Shown here piece by piece: positions 44,373 through 58,650 of a DNA stretch of 64,000 nt (positions are counted from its first letter, which is position 1; the number at the start of each line of letters is the position of its first letter). The translations under genes were made by a program, and so were the position numbers. The DNA comes from Filosporella fistucella. Its lineage: Eukaryota; Ascomycota; Leotiomycetes; Helotiales. Under the pieces are notes generated by a model that was not told the origin of the DNA, searched no databases, and saw only the letters and a program-made list of their open reading frames with translations. The DNA lies in contig JAQJZZ010000012.1 in assembly GCA_030077755.1 (NCBI GenBank), forward strand, positions 434,001-498,000, written 5' to 3'.

Positions 44373-46223
44373 ATGTCAGGAAGCGTTGAAACTTCTAGCA
44401 CGGAGCATAGAGCATGGCGGAAAGAAGTGGAATCCACCCTGGAGTCTATCAAGTACCTCATCGGGAAAGCAGTCTCATCAACTCCCACAAACCCATCGAG
44501 TCCACACACCCCCACCAATAGGCCTAATGCCAAGAAAATGGACAGTCTTCTCACCGATCTCCAAAAGATAGGTTTCAAAGATGTTGAAACTCTACTCGCT
44601 CTGTTAAACTCGGAAGTGAAAGGTTAACAAGACGGCAACAAATTCCTCCTCGAGAATCTCGTCGCGCTTCTTAGCAAATTAGACGACATCCTGATCACGT
44701 TGAGTTGTATCCTGGCTTAGTGGCTGAGAAGACGAAACGTCTTGTCACCCACGACATCTCAATCGACGACGGAGCAGTAATGTACAAACCCATCCTCCGC
44801 TCCTTCCCCAAACATTTCAAACCCCAACTCAATCTACTTCCCCTTCGCCATCCCCTCCGAAAATCACACTATCCTCACCTCCCTTAACTGCGCAGAGAAA
44901 TTCTCCTGGGAAAAGCCATCTCGGATCCCAGACCCCATCATAATAAAGTCACACGCGACAGCAAAAACGATTCTCAACGATAAAGTCAACTGGAAAATCA
45001 CGCGGGGAGAAGCTATTATCCCAATGACCAGCCAAACACAGCAGAAAAACGGAGTTAAATTCTATTTAGCTAGTGACAATCCAAGTAATGAGTCCTCTCG
45101 AACTTTGATTCAAGAAGCAATATATCCTTCAACCTGGCACACAACGATCCAGACTTTCTTCGATGATACCACTTCCCTCCTCCTAAAAAGCACAGTTTCT
45201 CCCTCCCAGGCAAAAACAAACCCAAAACACGAACAATTGATATCATCCGCTCCATCACAAATCTAGTGAACACCCGATTCACAGCTTCTGTCTTCAACGT
45301 TCCACTTAAAACAGTGGAATCTCCGAGGGGAATATATATAGAGCAAGAGATCTATGAAGTTTTATCTACACTTTATATATCTATTTACTGTAATGTGGGT
45401 GTGGCGAAGAGTATGCAGATTAATGAAACAGCTCACACACTTGCGTAACAACTTGGAGAACGCATTTGGTGGATGAAGAGGCTGTGGCTAAAGAATGGTG
45501 GATTGCGGATGTTGTTTCGACTCTTCCTGAGAAAAGGAAATTGGGTTGGAGGGGTATGGGATACATATGATGCGGAGGTTATTAGAGTGTAATATTCCTG
45601 TCAAAGATATTGTGTGGACACATGCGTAAGTTCCTCTCTCTCTCCTTCCCCCTCCCAACGAAACTTGGGCTAATAACAAAGTCTCTCAACTGCCATCTCA
45701 ATGACAGCAAACCAAGCAACCCTCTTCACCCAGTCTCTCGACTACTACCTCTGTGAAGGAAGGGAATATCTGCCCACACTATATACCCTTGCCCACAACG
45801 TTAAAAGAATCTGATGATCTCCTTCTGTGCTAGTATGTCCCCTCCCCTTTCCTACTCTATCCTCTCCTCTCCTCTCCCTCCTTCACCAAAAGAAAATATT
45901 CCAACTAACCATCCAAAGTTTCCTAGAAGGTGCTCGTCTAAACAACACCCTCCTCCTCCACTGCACCTGCATCCCCTCCTCTTCCCTCCCCGACGGACCC
46001 AAAACCCATCTCATCCCCTCTTGCCCGGATCTTCCTACCACTCTCCACAATCCACCTCGATCCCCTGTGCTTCCCCTCCCCCACCAGCGTGCAATTGAGA
46101 CGTCCTCTCTCTTCCTATCTCTTCTACAATTCTGGTGTGCATGAATGTCTGGGAATGGAGAAGGATATCAGTACAGTCGCCATGAGCGCCATGTTTAAGA
46201 TCGTATGCGGATTAAAGGGGTAA
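44373..46223 (+). pseudogene. Psi-producing oxygenase (Ppo / linoleate diol synthase) pseudogene with most of the dioxygenase domain deleted
   Basis: Pieces of a fatty-acid dioxygenase/P450 fusion occur in family order. The N terminus (ATG 44373; LLTDLQKIGFKDVETLL) runs into an in-frame TAA at 44625, after which NKFLLENLVALLSKLDD continues. ELYPGLVAEKTKR (about 44700) is the end of the haem dioxygenase domain, so the catalytic middle of several hundred residues is missing. The P450-like half follows in shifting frames: IYFPFAIPSENH (about 44840), GVKFYLASDNPSNESSRTL, FTASVFNVPLKTVESPRG, QSLDYYLCEGREYLPTLY (about 45755), FLEGARLNNT, and GVHECLGMEKD with the haem Cys codon at 46146-46148. The end is TAA at 46221-46223. 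Ppo enzymes normally make oxylipin signals that tune sporulation. Confidence 0.85.
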
Positions 46224-46980
46224 AGACGTGTAGGGTGTGAGGGAATGGGATGGAGTGAGAGAGAGATGAAGAATGTGAGTGATATTGGTGGATTTGGGGG
46301 GGGGAAGGGGGTAAATGACTGGTGATTGGAGTGCGTATTTGCCGATTCCTTTTAGGTATGTGATTCACCCCATGACTCAATATTTGGGATGAATGAGATG
46401 TGCTGATGAGTGGTACCTAGTATGAAAGTTAATTGGGATGAGGAGTGAGTGAGAAGAGGATCGCAGGCTCGTGGAAGGAGGTAGATGGGAAGATGATGTG
46501 TGTTGTTAGAAGTGAAAGCGAAGACTGGAGGAATATCCTTTGGAGTTGGGAAAAGGAAGGGATTTTTAGTCTCACTAGAGTATGCTGTGTGTTCTTTCAT
46601 GTTTGGAAATGCACAAGTACACTCGAACTTTTTCCATTGTGTATTCATTACTCGATTTGGGGTATACAGTATGCACGAGGCAGAGCAGACTAGCGTGACA
46701 CATTGAAAATCGAGTACGCGAATTTGCATGCTCTTCCGTGCTCTCACCTGAATGATCAAAGCCGTTTTATGGGTAAAAGCATGAACAGTGAAGTGATTCA
46801 GAAAGCTCAAACTTTTGGACCTTGGATGGCAGAAAACGCGAACAGGTTCGTTTTGATAAGACTTTTCCAATCGTCGTCCAAAAAGATGGCTTATTTCAAT
46901 TTTTCATTATATTTACCTGTCGTACATCACTGCAATCGCCCGACTCAATCTCTACATTCCTGAAATATTCCTCAAGTATA
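46224..46980. other. Intergenic region between the Ppo pseudogene and the MFS gene
   Basis: The two face each other tail to tail. Purine-rich on plus at 46230-46320 (a GA/GGGG run). The minus-strand open frame 46352-46870 has no family features. No gene is called. Confidence 0.45.
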
Positions 46981-48810
46981 TCAATACGTGTACTTAAACC
47001 CTGGCTGTTTCTCAATCGGTTTCCCACCCGCATCAACTCTCTTATTCGCTCGATGGAACTTCAGCGACAGCCAAGCCACCACCAAAATAATCAGCACATT
47101 CGAGATCAAGCAAGCCAATATTCCAGGTCGATACTTCGGACTATCCTTTGCGCGGAAAACACTCGTTCCAATTATGCCGCCGATAGCTCCACCACCAATA
47201 AGTGTCGCAGAAGTAAGAGCACGTTTCCATTGACCGCGAACATTATTGGCTTGATACGTGAGGAGAGCAGGACAGTTCGCGTTGGCTGCGATGGTAGCGC
47301 AGAAGACGCCGAAATATCGGACGCCGCTGTTGGTTACATAGCCTAGAAGACCAAGCCCAAGGACACCTGCTCGGATCATCAGTATCTACACGAGATAGGA
47401 TACCCACTGTGAACTTACCAAGAGCAGCATTTCCTACAATAATTGGCCCACGCAAATGCCATTTATCACCGTAATACGCCTGCGTGAACATCACAATCGC
47501 AGCAGCCACATACGGCGGAGCAACAAGACATTGTGCCTTCGCTATCGAGAATCCCATTCCATCTCTCAATATGATAGGTAGGAAATATGCAATAGCGTAT
47601 GAATTGGTCGTCGTGAACATGTATAGTGCTGAAAAGGCCCAGACCTTGCTATCAAGTGCGTTACGGAGATATGCAGAGAGATTGAATGGTTCGAGCTTGA
47701 TATCGTGGCGGTCGTGCTCGATACGCGCGACGATGAAAGCGGCTTCTTTTTCGTTGAGGAAGTGCCATGAGGAGGGAGAGAGCTCGGGAAAATCGACGAT
47801 TATTAGGTAGGAAGCTGCGCCGAGGACGCAGGTGATTATTCCTTCGACCTAGAGAGAGGAGAGTTAGTGTTGATGGAGGAAGATGATGGTAGGTTGTAGA
47901 GAGACACTTACGATGAAAATCCATCGCCACCCAGACAGATGGGCACGACCATTCAATTGCATAAGACCATATGCTAGGATTCCTGCGAAAGCTGATGCCA
48001 TGCTACCGATGAGGTAGAAGACTGCATTGCGCTTTTGAAGCTCGTAGCGGGGATACCTGTGCAAGATATCGCAATTAGTATATATACAGGTTTGAATTTG
48101 CGACTGTATTAAAGAGAGTATATATTCGATGAAGTGTTCTGAATTTGACGGTGTAGTGGCAATGACCATGGTCTTGGCGGGAAAGAGTGTGAAAGGAAAT
48201 GCTCACCAAGTGCTCAGAAGATACACACAGCCTGGATAAAACCCGGCTTCGAGTACACCGAGAAGAACACGAAGGACTGCAAGAGTCTGCCAATTCTTTG
48301 CAAAACCAAAGCCCTGGAATTTATCAATACCAAAATTTCGAGTGGGTGTCTGGATTTGTTACTCACAATCATGACTGCACCCCAGAGAAAAACGATAGCA
48401 GCCAGGAACTTTCTCGGGCCAATCTTGCGAATTGCCACAGTTGCAGGTGGCTGGAATATAGCATAAGGAAGGAAGAAAACAAGTGAAATGATGGTATATG
48501 CGTTATTTTTTGCATTCATATTCAGCTCTTTTGTCATTCTTTCTCAAGTCAGTATACGTCGCCGTGTATAAGGGTGCAGTTTGAACTACCCAGCGATAGC
48601 AGCAGCTCCCAAGTTTGTCCGGTCCATCAAGCTGATGAGATACAGAAATCCCAACGTCAACACCAATCTCTGATCAATTCTCCAGATTATAGCTTTCTTT
48701 TCTTTCTCGGTAAATGCTGTAATTCGCTCATCCTGTGATGCATCGAGAGAGTGCTCGACCTCATGATCTTCCAGAGCCGGCTTTTCAGTATCGGAGAGTT
48801 TGTCTGCCAT
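46981..48810 (-). CDS. MFS permease, allantoate/nicotinate (Dal5/Tna1) type
   Basis: Six exons on the minus strand: 48590..48810, 48367..48538, 48207..48313, 47912..48056, 47419..47848 and 46981..47366. All junctions keep frame and the product is 486 residues. The start is the ATG at 48808-48810. There are about 12 membrane helices. LISLMDRTNLGAAAIAGM (helix 1) and GAVMIGFGFAKNWQTL, LEAGFYPGCVYLLSTWYPRYE and a GWRWIFIVEG junction are typical of the anion:cation symporter branch of fungal MFS. Known members carry allantoate, ureidosuccinate, nicotinate, biotin or other carboxylates into the cell; the exact cargo is unknown. No lesion. It is divergent from the carboxylesterase gene. Confidence 0.9.
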
Positions 48811-50361
48811 TTTGTGATGTCGTCTTTCCAGGAAGAATATATAAATCAATGAACACACTCAAGGAGATGCAAAGCAGATGAAAAGACAGACATATTCTTG
48901 GGAAACACAAGAGAAGATATATCACCCATTTCTATCACTTCCCCACCTTCATCAACCTACCTTCCCCGCGAAAAAGTTCGGGGACCGGCTAATAATCATT
49001 CTAGACTCCCATGTCAAGAAACGTCAAATGGTGTTTCTCTCCATAATATCCCCTAGCAAATTGTTATCAAAAGCTGCATCTGTACATCTGATTTGCCGTT
49101 GATGTAAGCTTGTCCCACGTGAGTCTTGGACAAGGTGTGGCTTGCTAACAGAACTACCATGCCGTCCACGCCTATATGCTTCCGCTCAATTGCCGACCGA
49201 GGGCACCGAATCACCGCGGCATCAACCCGTTTGGGAGGTCACGGGAAGGTGTATTTAGGAGTTTCCTGATCGAGGCACATTTTCGTATTGAAAATATATT
49301 ATTCATCACGCGGAGCAGTTGTTGGAAAGTCGCAAAATCCTAGAGAAAGCATGGATTATTTGGGAATGTGTGCATCTGACAAGGTCTCACTGCTGTGCGA
49401 CGAAGAAGAGGTTGGATGATCTATTTATATTCTTGAAGCTTCTTGTTCTGGTTTTTTGGTTGTTGTTTGTTCCATGTTTTCCTGGTCAAGGGTCTGTTGG
49501 CCAAAACCAGGGAATCCAAGCCATCCGATCACGATAGTTTTGCGTACTCGCTACCAATATTCGAAAGCTGCTGATCTGATGTATCAATATATTTTCCTTT
49601 GTGTAAATTATCCTCATCAGCACTAGGGCTGAAATCGTGATTCTGTGCAGATGCATGCAAAAATCATCCGGATAGATGCACTCACCCCCTGAATTACAGA
49701 ATACACCTCTCGCTTCTTCAATTTAGCCAATGATACCCTCAAAATTCTCAATTGCATATAAACTTACATCTCCACGACCAGTCTTTCCCTCGAGGTCTGC
49801 ACGCTTGGATGAGATCGCCCATTTGAGCATAATCACGTATTCGCATCCGAAGATGGGTGGCTTAGATCCGCAAAGGAAAAAGTGATGAGCAAGCCTTGCA
49901 GATATCGACAATACGTTATGCATTCGCTCCGACACGCCTAACCTAAGGTCTATCGTTAAGCTCCGCCTTACACAAATTGCCAATCGCATTGCCGGGTACG
50001 GCTTGAACCGAGTTTTAATGATCCCATGGCTCTGTCAGGCCCCCAGGAAGGGAGTCATGGACTGGAAATCCACCAAGCACAACCACAAGCTCTTGATCGG
50101 GAAGCTCTCCCTGCATCATACCCCGCAGAATATGTCGGCGAGACATCAGCAAGCAAGACGTCAGCAATCGATACGGTCGAGACATTACCACGTATTGGAG
50201 AACAAAAAGATGCAGTTACGTTCCTTGGAAAACAGGTGGAGAGAGAGAAGTGTTACTATATAAGCGCTACAGCTGCCGTTGGAGTAATCGTAAGGTGAGA
50301 GTCAAAAGTTCCTTCAGAGTGTTCCGAGATTATAGGGGAAACAAAATCTCTCTGAGCGAAA
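48811..50361. other. 1.55-kb divergent intergenic region (MFS permease and carboxylesterase)
   Basis: No confident gene. A minus-strand frame at 49723-49989 contains KRADLEGKTGRGDVSLY and ends FEGIIG, and has protein-like composition, but no start, family or splice partner is evident; it may be gene debris. Confidence 0.4.
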
Positions 50362-52243
<1,882 letters not shown>

Positions 52244-52938
52244 GGGTGTATAATTTGAGAAATGTGATCGCAGGTAGAGGAGTAATTTAATTCTTTATCT
52301 TGATGACTAGTTAACTTGATGTAAAGACTTGTAACTTGCAAATCGGTACCCACGTTCAAGAAGGACAGCAGATTCTCTGCAGCACGTACAGGTGTTTTAC
52401 CAGCTTTCGTCACATGACCGGTCTACGTTGTGACAACTCAAGCGCATCCATCCATTGATGCAGCTGCCTCCCAGCCTTGCGAGTTTAAAGAACAAACCTC
52501 ACTTGATTGACTTACAGACACATGAATTTCTCAACGCGCCCTAATGCTCGTTCCAAATCGTACACACTTACCGCCTATACATTCCATTCTATTCCTTCCC
52601 GTCCCATCGACCATATAACATACCTCCGACTTCGATTTCTCGAAACAGTGGAGTATCGCTCTAGATCAGCCATTTTCGACACCACAGGCAAGAGTCGACT
52701 GGATTTCAAGCGTTTTATTTGTCAACAGCTTCGTTTTCTTTGCAGATGTCTGTAATTGTTCGAGATCTTGGGTCTAAAGTGTAATATGATAGGAGTCTTC
52801 AAATCTAGATGGAGTAAAACTTCTTAATCGTCTACTTAGTTGTGGATTCTGTAGCTAATCTCCAAATAGAATTTTGCTTCCCAACCACCATACACAGGCA
52901 TATCAAACTTCATCCTATGCCAAACCTAACACCCCAGC
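52244..52938. other. Tail-to-tail intergenic region
   Basis: The 3' flanks of the carboxylesterase and the MHR regulator. Short open frames only (52507-52755 on plus), without family features. Confidence 0.45.
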
Positions 52939-55130
52939 TCATGCATCTCCCACACTACCATTCAACTCCAGCGCTACATCAACTTGTCTAGTGACACTAG
53001 CCAACAACCTGGCCTCAGTACTTCTCTCCGTCTCAATTCTAGAAAATCTAGAATGCACGAACTGCAAGCCCCCTTCTCTCTCAACGGGTTCCTTATCACC
53101 AATCTTTTCTATATAATCTTTCGTTGCACTTCGAACGGTCATCAATAGCATCAGAGCTCCAGATGATCTCCGAATTAATTGAGCTAGGAAAGGCATGAGA
53201 ACCTCGTCTGGAGTGGAGTTGTGACGGATGCGCTGGTTGACGTGGTAGACTGCGACGGGTAGAGTAACCCAGGAGACACTGGGTTGTTGATGTTAGGGAG
53301 TGGTATGTGATAGGGATAAATGCTTACAGCCAGGTTGGGATAGCGTCGCTTTTCTTGCTGGACATTACGTTCCTGACACTGATAGCTACTTGTCTAGCTC
53401 CCTCTTTCATACGTGCCAGAGGATCAATATCTGCTTCGGCCAAAGCTGGGTTATCAATTGGGAGGTGGAGGTAAGGTTGGTAGAGGCCAGCGCAGAGAGA
53501 GCTGCAGAACATCAGCATCAATTCTTCTTGAAAAGTCACAGTACGTACTGAGCAATAATCCTCAACGTCGAAACCGACACCGGAACCATCTCATCATGCT
53601 CATTTTTCAAAACACCTTCGACAGCGCCTTCAAACTTCCCAATCCAAACCATCAATTCCTTCTCAAACCCACTGAGCTCTTCCAACTCAGCAGCTAGGTT
53701 CCCTACATTCTCACCATTCCAATCTTTCGAGAAGCGGTTTCTGCCTTGTGCCTCGGCAATAGCTTCCATGATTTTACTTAACTTGCAGAACCAGATAAAC
53801 GAGAACATTGCCACTTTTTTCGAACCAATATCTGTGTATGAAGGGAATCTAGCTTCAAGCCCAAAGTCATCTTCTGAGATTATCGCTTCTTGATGTCTCT
53901 GTCTGTGAAGACGATGCGGTCTTCGCATGCCCAGCGCAAGTACACGGTCTCTGATAAGGCAGCACCACCAAAGTAGTCTCCTTCGACATTTTCGGTTGGG
54001 AGTTTGTATCCTTGACTCCCATAGCTTTGCAGTGGTTGCATGTTTGAATGCCATGTCGAGCCAATAACTATTGTTTTGTGATCCGATCCAGCCTGGGCTC
54101 CATAAACTGAGAAGTAGGCATACTTGAGTGAGAGCTGTCGGGTCTGCTGTGGATTGAGACCAATATAAAGCCTAACTCAATCAGACCTCCATTGCCACTT
54201 TACAACCCAGGAAACATACCTTTAACTGATCGACTTGTGCTTCTTGTCCCACAAGAACAGACCGATATGGAGTAAGCCTAACCTGCGCTTCACTAAGATG
54301 CTACTCAGGTGTTAGCATCCATCATTCTTCCAAAAACAAATTACACTTACAGCAAACCCCGCAACCATAATCGCATGATAGACGATAAAATCAGCTGCAT
54401 CCATCAACTCTTCTCTCCCTCTAAATTTGCGATGCAATTCCGTAACACGATACTCATCCACCACAGGAAACATAGGATGGATATGATTGAAATAAAGCGT
54501 AACGAGATCATGCTGTATTTTTCGTATCGGTAGTAAACACGCATTGATAGTATAACTATAGAAATTTGGCACTAGGTCTAGACGCTCGCGAGACATCAAA
54601 CTGGAGTCTACTGTAGAGTAGAATTGAGAGTCGTGAGTGGGTAGAGGGGGAGGGATTCGAGGCTGCGTGGAGATGAGTGCTGTTGTCATGTCGAGACCTA
54701 GGATTATCAGCTGGAAATCTTATCTCGAATCTCTAATCGTGATCGCGGAGAGAGGTGGGAAGTACACCTAGCATGTAAAAGCAACAATCTCAATATCCAC
54801 AAACTTACTAGGATCAAGAAATGCCTGTAATTCTTCAAATCCATCATCATCCATCTCAATCTCCTCACTCTCATTCTCAAATGCACAATCATTTCCTATA
54901 CCCATCCCCCTCCTCTCCCCCTCTGCACCATCTATTTCCCTTCCGGACTCAATACATATCCTCTTCGCACTCTTAGATCCGTCTCCGACCTCTCCCCTAA
55001 CACTACCTGCAGGTGCATTTTCACTCTCATCACCTGACCATCCGTATCCGCCCCGCTTCTGCGAGAGCGGTGATGTATATCGCAATGCGGCTGCTACATC
55101 TGTCGTGAAAGCTTCGAGATCGAATTCCAT
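52939..55130 (-). CDS. Fungal transcription-factor MHR domain protein without a visible zinc cluster
   Basis: Six exons: 54809..55130, 54351..54697, 54220..54300, 53549..54171, 53328..53501 and 52939..53278. All are in phase and give 628 residues. The first intron uses a perfect GTAAGT donor inside GATCCTA; reading through leads to a stop. Residues 1-108 are acidic and low-complexity. TLYFNHIHPMFPVVDEYR (exon 2) and RRRLLWWCCLIRDRVLALG (exon 4) are the fungal-specific TF domain (MHR) hallmarks. No C-x2-C-x6-C binuclear cluster exists in the N terminus, so it either lacks its own DNA-binding domain or the cluster is on an exon upstream of 55130 that I cannot find. It probably acts as a nuclear regulator or co-regulator. 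Confidence 0.8.
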
Positions 55131-56165
55131 TATCTTTTTATATATATACCAAGTAGATAAATAGGTATATCAATTATTATAATGGAAGTTAATGATATAG
55201 AAGCCGTGTTATCTTATTATTCTAGAAAAGATGGGGTGTGGTGGCGGTGTATATTAGATTCCGGGTAGGTCAGCTGTAGGAAGGTATGCGGGGTATTTGG
55301 CTGATAGATAGGTAAGGTAGGTATCCTGGTGGGAATGAGAGTGAGCTATTGGTTGACGCCGTTGAGATGGCCCGGGCGGAGATCTTGTGCTACCTAGGTG
55401 ATTATTTATATCTATCTATCGAGAAAAAGAATGTGCTTCAGGAAGGTGCTTTTATTTATTAATTAAATATAAGTCGATATTCGAGATAGATGGATATCTT
55501 CGATAGGTACCTAGCTTTTTAGATTTGATACATCAGAGTGAAAATAGCAGCAATACCCAAATTGAGGTACAGTAGTTATTTTTCGGCTAAGTGATTATAG
55601 CGTTGAATACCCTGTATCTACCGGTCCTAGGTATTACTGAACTCAACTCCCCAAGTCGAGAAATTTAGTGATCTTGAGCCCTGAAATAAGAGGGACGAGT
55701 TGCCACTTTGCAACTAACACTAATCTTGAATCACTATTTGTGAAGTACAAGACCTTACAAATAGATCTGTCATTCGATATATCACTGTTTCAATCAAACA
55801 AAATTCCTTTTCCATATTTCAATTACTATTACTTCCTCCTACAAAAGTATTCAAACCCATTATACCAAAAAAATAAACAGCGAATCGCGATGCGTTTCGG
55901 ACTCTCCCTGTGACGTGCACTCAAGAGCAGTATTACATCCCAGTATTACATCCCATATAATCCAGAAGCAAATCCACTATCGGTAAACTCATCCGTTCTC
56001 TCACCTGTTCCAGTAGTCTTTAGACATAAAAGATTAGCCTTTTTCATCTCTCTCCCACTCTCTTCCGCCACCAAGCATCCCCATTCCCTCTCCCTCCTTC
56101 CCTCCACTACAGCAAGCCTAAACAAAATTACAGAAAAAGAAAACAAAGAAGAGAAATATAAGAAA
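55131..56165. other. 1-kb intergenic region
   Basis: Promoter of the MHR gene on the left and 3' flank of the tubby-like gene on the right. It is AT-rich with repeated TAGATAGATA-type words (about 55150-55510). No gene is seen. Confidence 0.45.
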
Positions 56166-57321
56166 TTATAGCGCAAAACTATCACGCACCTCCAACATAG
56201 CACAAAGTGTAAGTATACACACTAAATCATCTATCTCTCTCGAATCGAGAACTAGAACCCCGTCTTTATTATATGAAGTGGGTTGGCTGAAGCGGGCGAT
56301 TTCGATTTTGGTGGGTGAGTCGCTGTCGGTGTGTATTACCTGTTTATCCGTGAGTGGATGGATTTGGAAGTGGGAGGAGACAAAGGAGAGGGGGATGGTG
56401 AAGGGGAGAGGGAGAGAGTGTGTGACAGAGGGAAAATTACCTTGTAAAGATTTTTATGCTCGTGTTTATGTGCTTCTATTTCCCAGATATATGTCATGCC
56501 ATCCTTGATAAAGGACTAGAATAAGAGCGAATAGTCAGCTTTGAGTTTGTTTGTACTTTATAAGAGGGACAAAGTAGCGGGGTATATGTTCTATATGAGA
56601 AGCGCCAGAAGGAGATAGTGTGTTGTACAAGAAGAAATATAACTAGTATCGGTTTAGAAAAAAATACATGGTGAGCAGGAATGAAATCGAGTTAGAGAGT
56701 GAACTTGGAAATGAAAGGAAGCGCTCAAAGTATATCGAAACCAAAACACATAGTATCCCACAAAAACATAGCCAATTCCTAAAAAAAAAAATAAAAAAAC
56801 AAATCGAACAGAAAGCAAAAGGAGAAGAAAGAAAGAAGGAGAAGAAAAGGACATCAACAAACCTCAGCCCTCCTTGCAAACCCCGTAGGCTTTACCTCCA
56901 CCTTCTCCCCCTCCTTCCCCTCCTCTTTCAAAAACGTAATACTAGTCCTTCCCAAATGCAGACTCAAAACTGGACTCTTCCATTCCGCGACCTCTTTCCC
57001 GTCTTCATTCTTAACACTAAGATGCGTTCCAAACAAGTTCTCTTTTTTAAGTGTATACACTACTTTTGGTGCAGGAGTGCCTTTTAGAAGTGTTGCGCCT
57101 AGGGCGAGGGAGATAGTTGGTTGGGGAGGGGGGGAGGCGGATGTAGAGGGGACATCTGGGGAGGGAGTGGGTTGGAGAGGGAAGAGAGCTGTGATTGAGG
57201 AGGAGAGATCGTGGATTGTGGTTGTGGGTTTGGTGTGGAGGATGTAGAAGGCGTGGGTGGGGTTGAGGGTATGGTTTGCTTCGATTGGGATGGCTTCTGG
57301 TTTTGGGAGTTTGGTCGACAT
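56166..57321 (-). CDS. Tubby C-terminal-like (LURP-one-related) protein
   Basis: Three exons: 56863..57321, 56441..56515 (25 codons) and 56166..56339, all phase 0, giving 235 residues. The start is the ATG at 57319-57321. Exon 1 carries KVVYTLKKENLFGTHLSV and VAEWKSPVLSLHLGRTSITF, the beta-strand pattern of fungal LURP-one/tubby-like proteins, and ends KPTGFARRAE. Exon 2 supplies SFIKDGMTYIWEIEAHK and exon 3 ARFSQPTSYNKDGVLVLDSR followed by EIDDLVCILTLCAML, the expected continuation of the fold and its terminal helix. Without splicing exon 1 runs three residues into a stop. The first intron (56516..56862, 347 bp, donor gtttgt) is far longer than its neighbours. The role is unknown; the fold suggests membrane-lipid binding. 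Confidence 0.82.
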
Positions 57322-58156
57322 TTTCGATATTTTGTCCTGTGAGGTTTGGGATAGGTATGAGATTAACAATTGTAAGTTTTGATAACGATGATAAGTGATG
57401 ATACCCCGCGATTTGAAATGAGGGGTGCAGATGAGCCACTTATAGGATTTGCCTCCAAGTGGGGAGATCAAGAATCGTGAGATTATCTCTCCATGTGATG
57501 GTGGGCTGATGCTGGGGTAGGTCACGTGGAACAACCAAGGGGCTTGGAATCTGCTGATTTGACGCATTGGATGGGATTTTGAGTATGGGTAAATGTAAAG
57601 TGGATTATCCAAAGGATGTCTAAGCTGGATAGAGGCGAGAAGGCCCCACGATAGCCGGGAGATTTCGGGGTGAAGACTTGGCTGGGTGGAAGCTTTGTAC
57701 TTCCATGAGCTGGAAATGAACGACTTTACGCGGGATACTGACGAACATTGAATGGCTTGAAAGTGAACTTGAGATATCATCACGGATTAGAATATATGTT
57801 GAGAACGCAGTATTTTCATACTGTAGATTGGTAACACACCTCCGATACCGTGTCAACAAGGACTTTCACGCATCAAGATGTACTTCTGAAGGGCATGCAT
57901 TTGAAATTGTCTCAGCGCCTACTAAGCTTGCACTTCTTCGGAAACCTCAAATGAGCATTCAGACCTGCGGATGTGCAACAGGTTTGTTGATAATCGCAAG
58001 TCGTCTCGATTTCGATATTTTGCAACCGGAGCGGAAATCTGGAAGGGCCCCTCTCTCATTCTCTTCTGACTGTGAAGACACACATTGACTCGGTCCTTTG
58101 ACCACCATCTGATTGATCTCCATAGATTTCGTGCGATGGCTTTTATCTGTTACCTG
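57322..58156. other. Promoter of the tubby-like gene and flanking DNA
   Basis: No gene I can support. Open frames on minus upstream of 57321 are continuous with exon 1 of the tubby-like gene but lack coding character. The Cys-containing minus frame at about 57900-58080 may be debris of the ankyrin fragment's gene. Confidence 0.4.
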
Positions 58157-58540
58157 CTAGGCATTGCCACCTCGCCAGCTAAAACTCATCGACTCAATCC
58201 TGTTATCACATAGAAACAAAACCTCTATTGTATCGATGCTAGCAGCACGATGAAGGGGCAGCCTTGTATAAACTATCCTCTTTCGCGGTAGTATTCGACT
58301 TTCGACGTCAGGTCCCATCTCGTTAATATCGCCGTCATGCTCTACCAGGAGGCGTAGAACCTCACTACAGATGAGATCGTGGACATATATGCTAGCATCA
58401 GCATGCGTATATTGTGCTCCATGAGACGGAATAATGAGGTCGCGAAGAATTCTGATTGTTGATAGTGGACGATGCCGCTGTATTACCAATATTTCTAATG
58501 TCTTCGAGGGTGTTTCTTGTCTACTCCACCCGCCATACAA
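58157..58540 (-). pseudogene. Ankyrin-repeat gene fragment
   Basis: A 127-codon minus-strand frame has no in-frame ATG near its start (it opens at TTG). It contains EVLRLLVEHDGDINEMGPDVE and, 25 residues on, RLPLHRAASIDTIEVLFLCDN. These match the ankyrin pattern (L-L-x-x-G-A-D-[IV]-N... P-L-H-x-A-A-x...[IV]-E-x-L-L). At most two weak repeats are present, with no start and no partner exons, so it is probably the remnant of a larger ankyrin protein. Confidence 0.55.
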
Positions 58541-58650
58541 CGTTTGAGATGGTGCGGCGATGACGATGGTATTGTGTGGTCCGAGAACCGTATCGCGTAG
58601 AATAATGAATGGACGACACGAGATATTCCCTTCGATAATTCACCGGCCTC

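Noticed and set aside
56668..57087. 139-codon plus-strand frame over the tubby-like gene's first intron
   Set aside because: Lys/Arg-rich translation of purine-rich intron DNA, antisense to a better supported exon.
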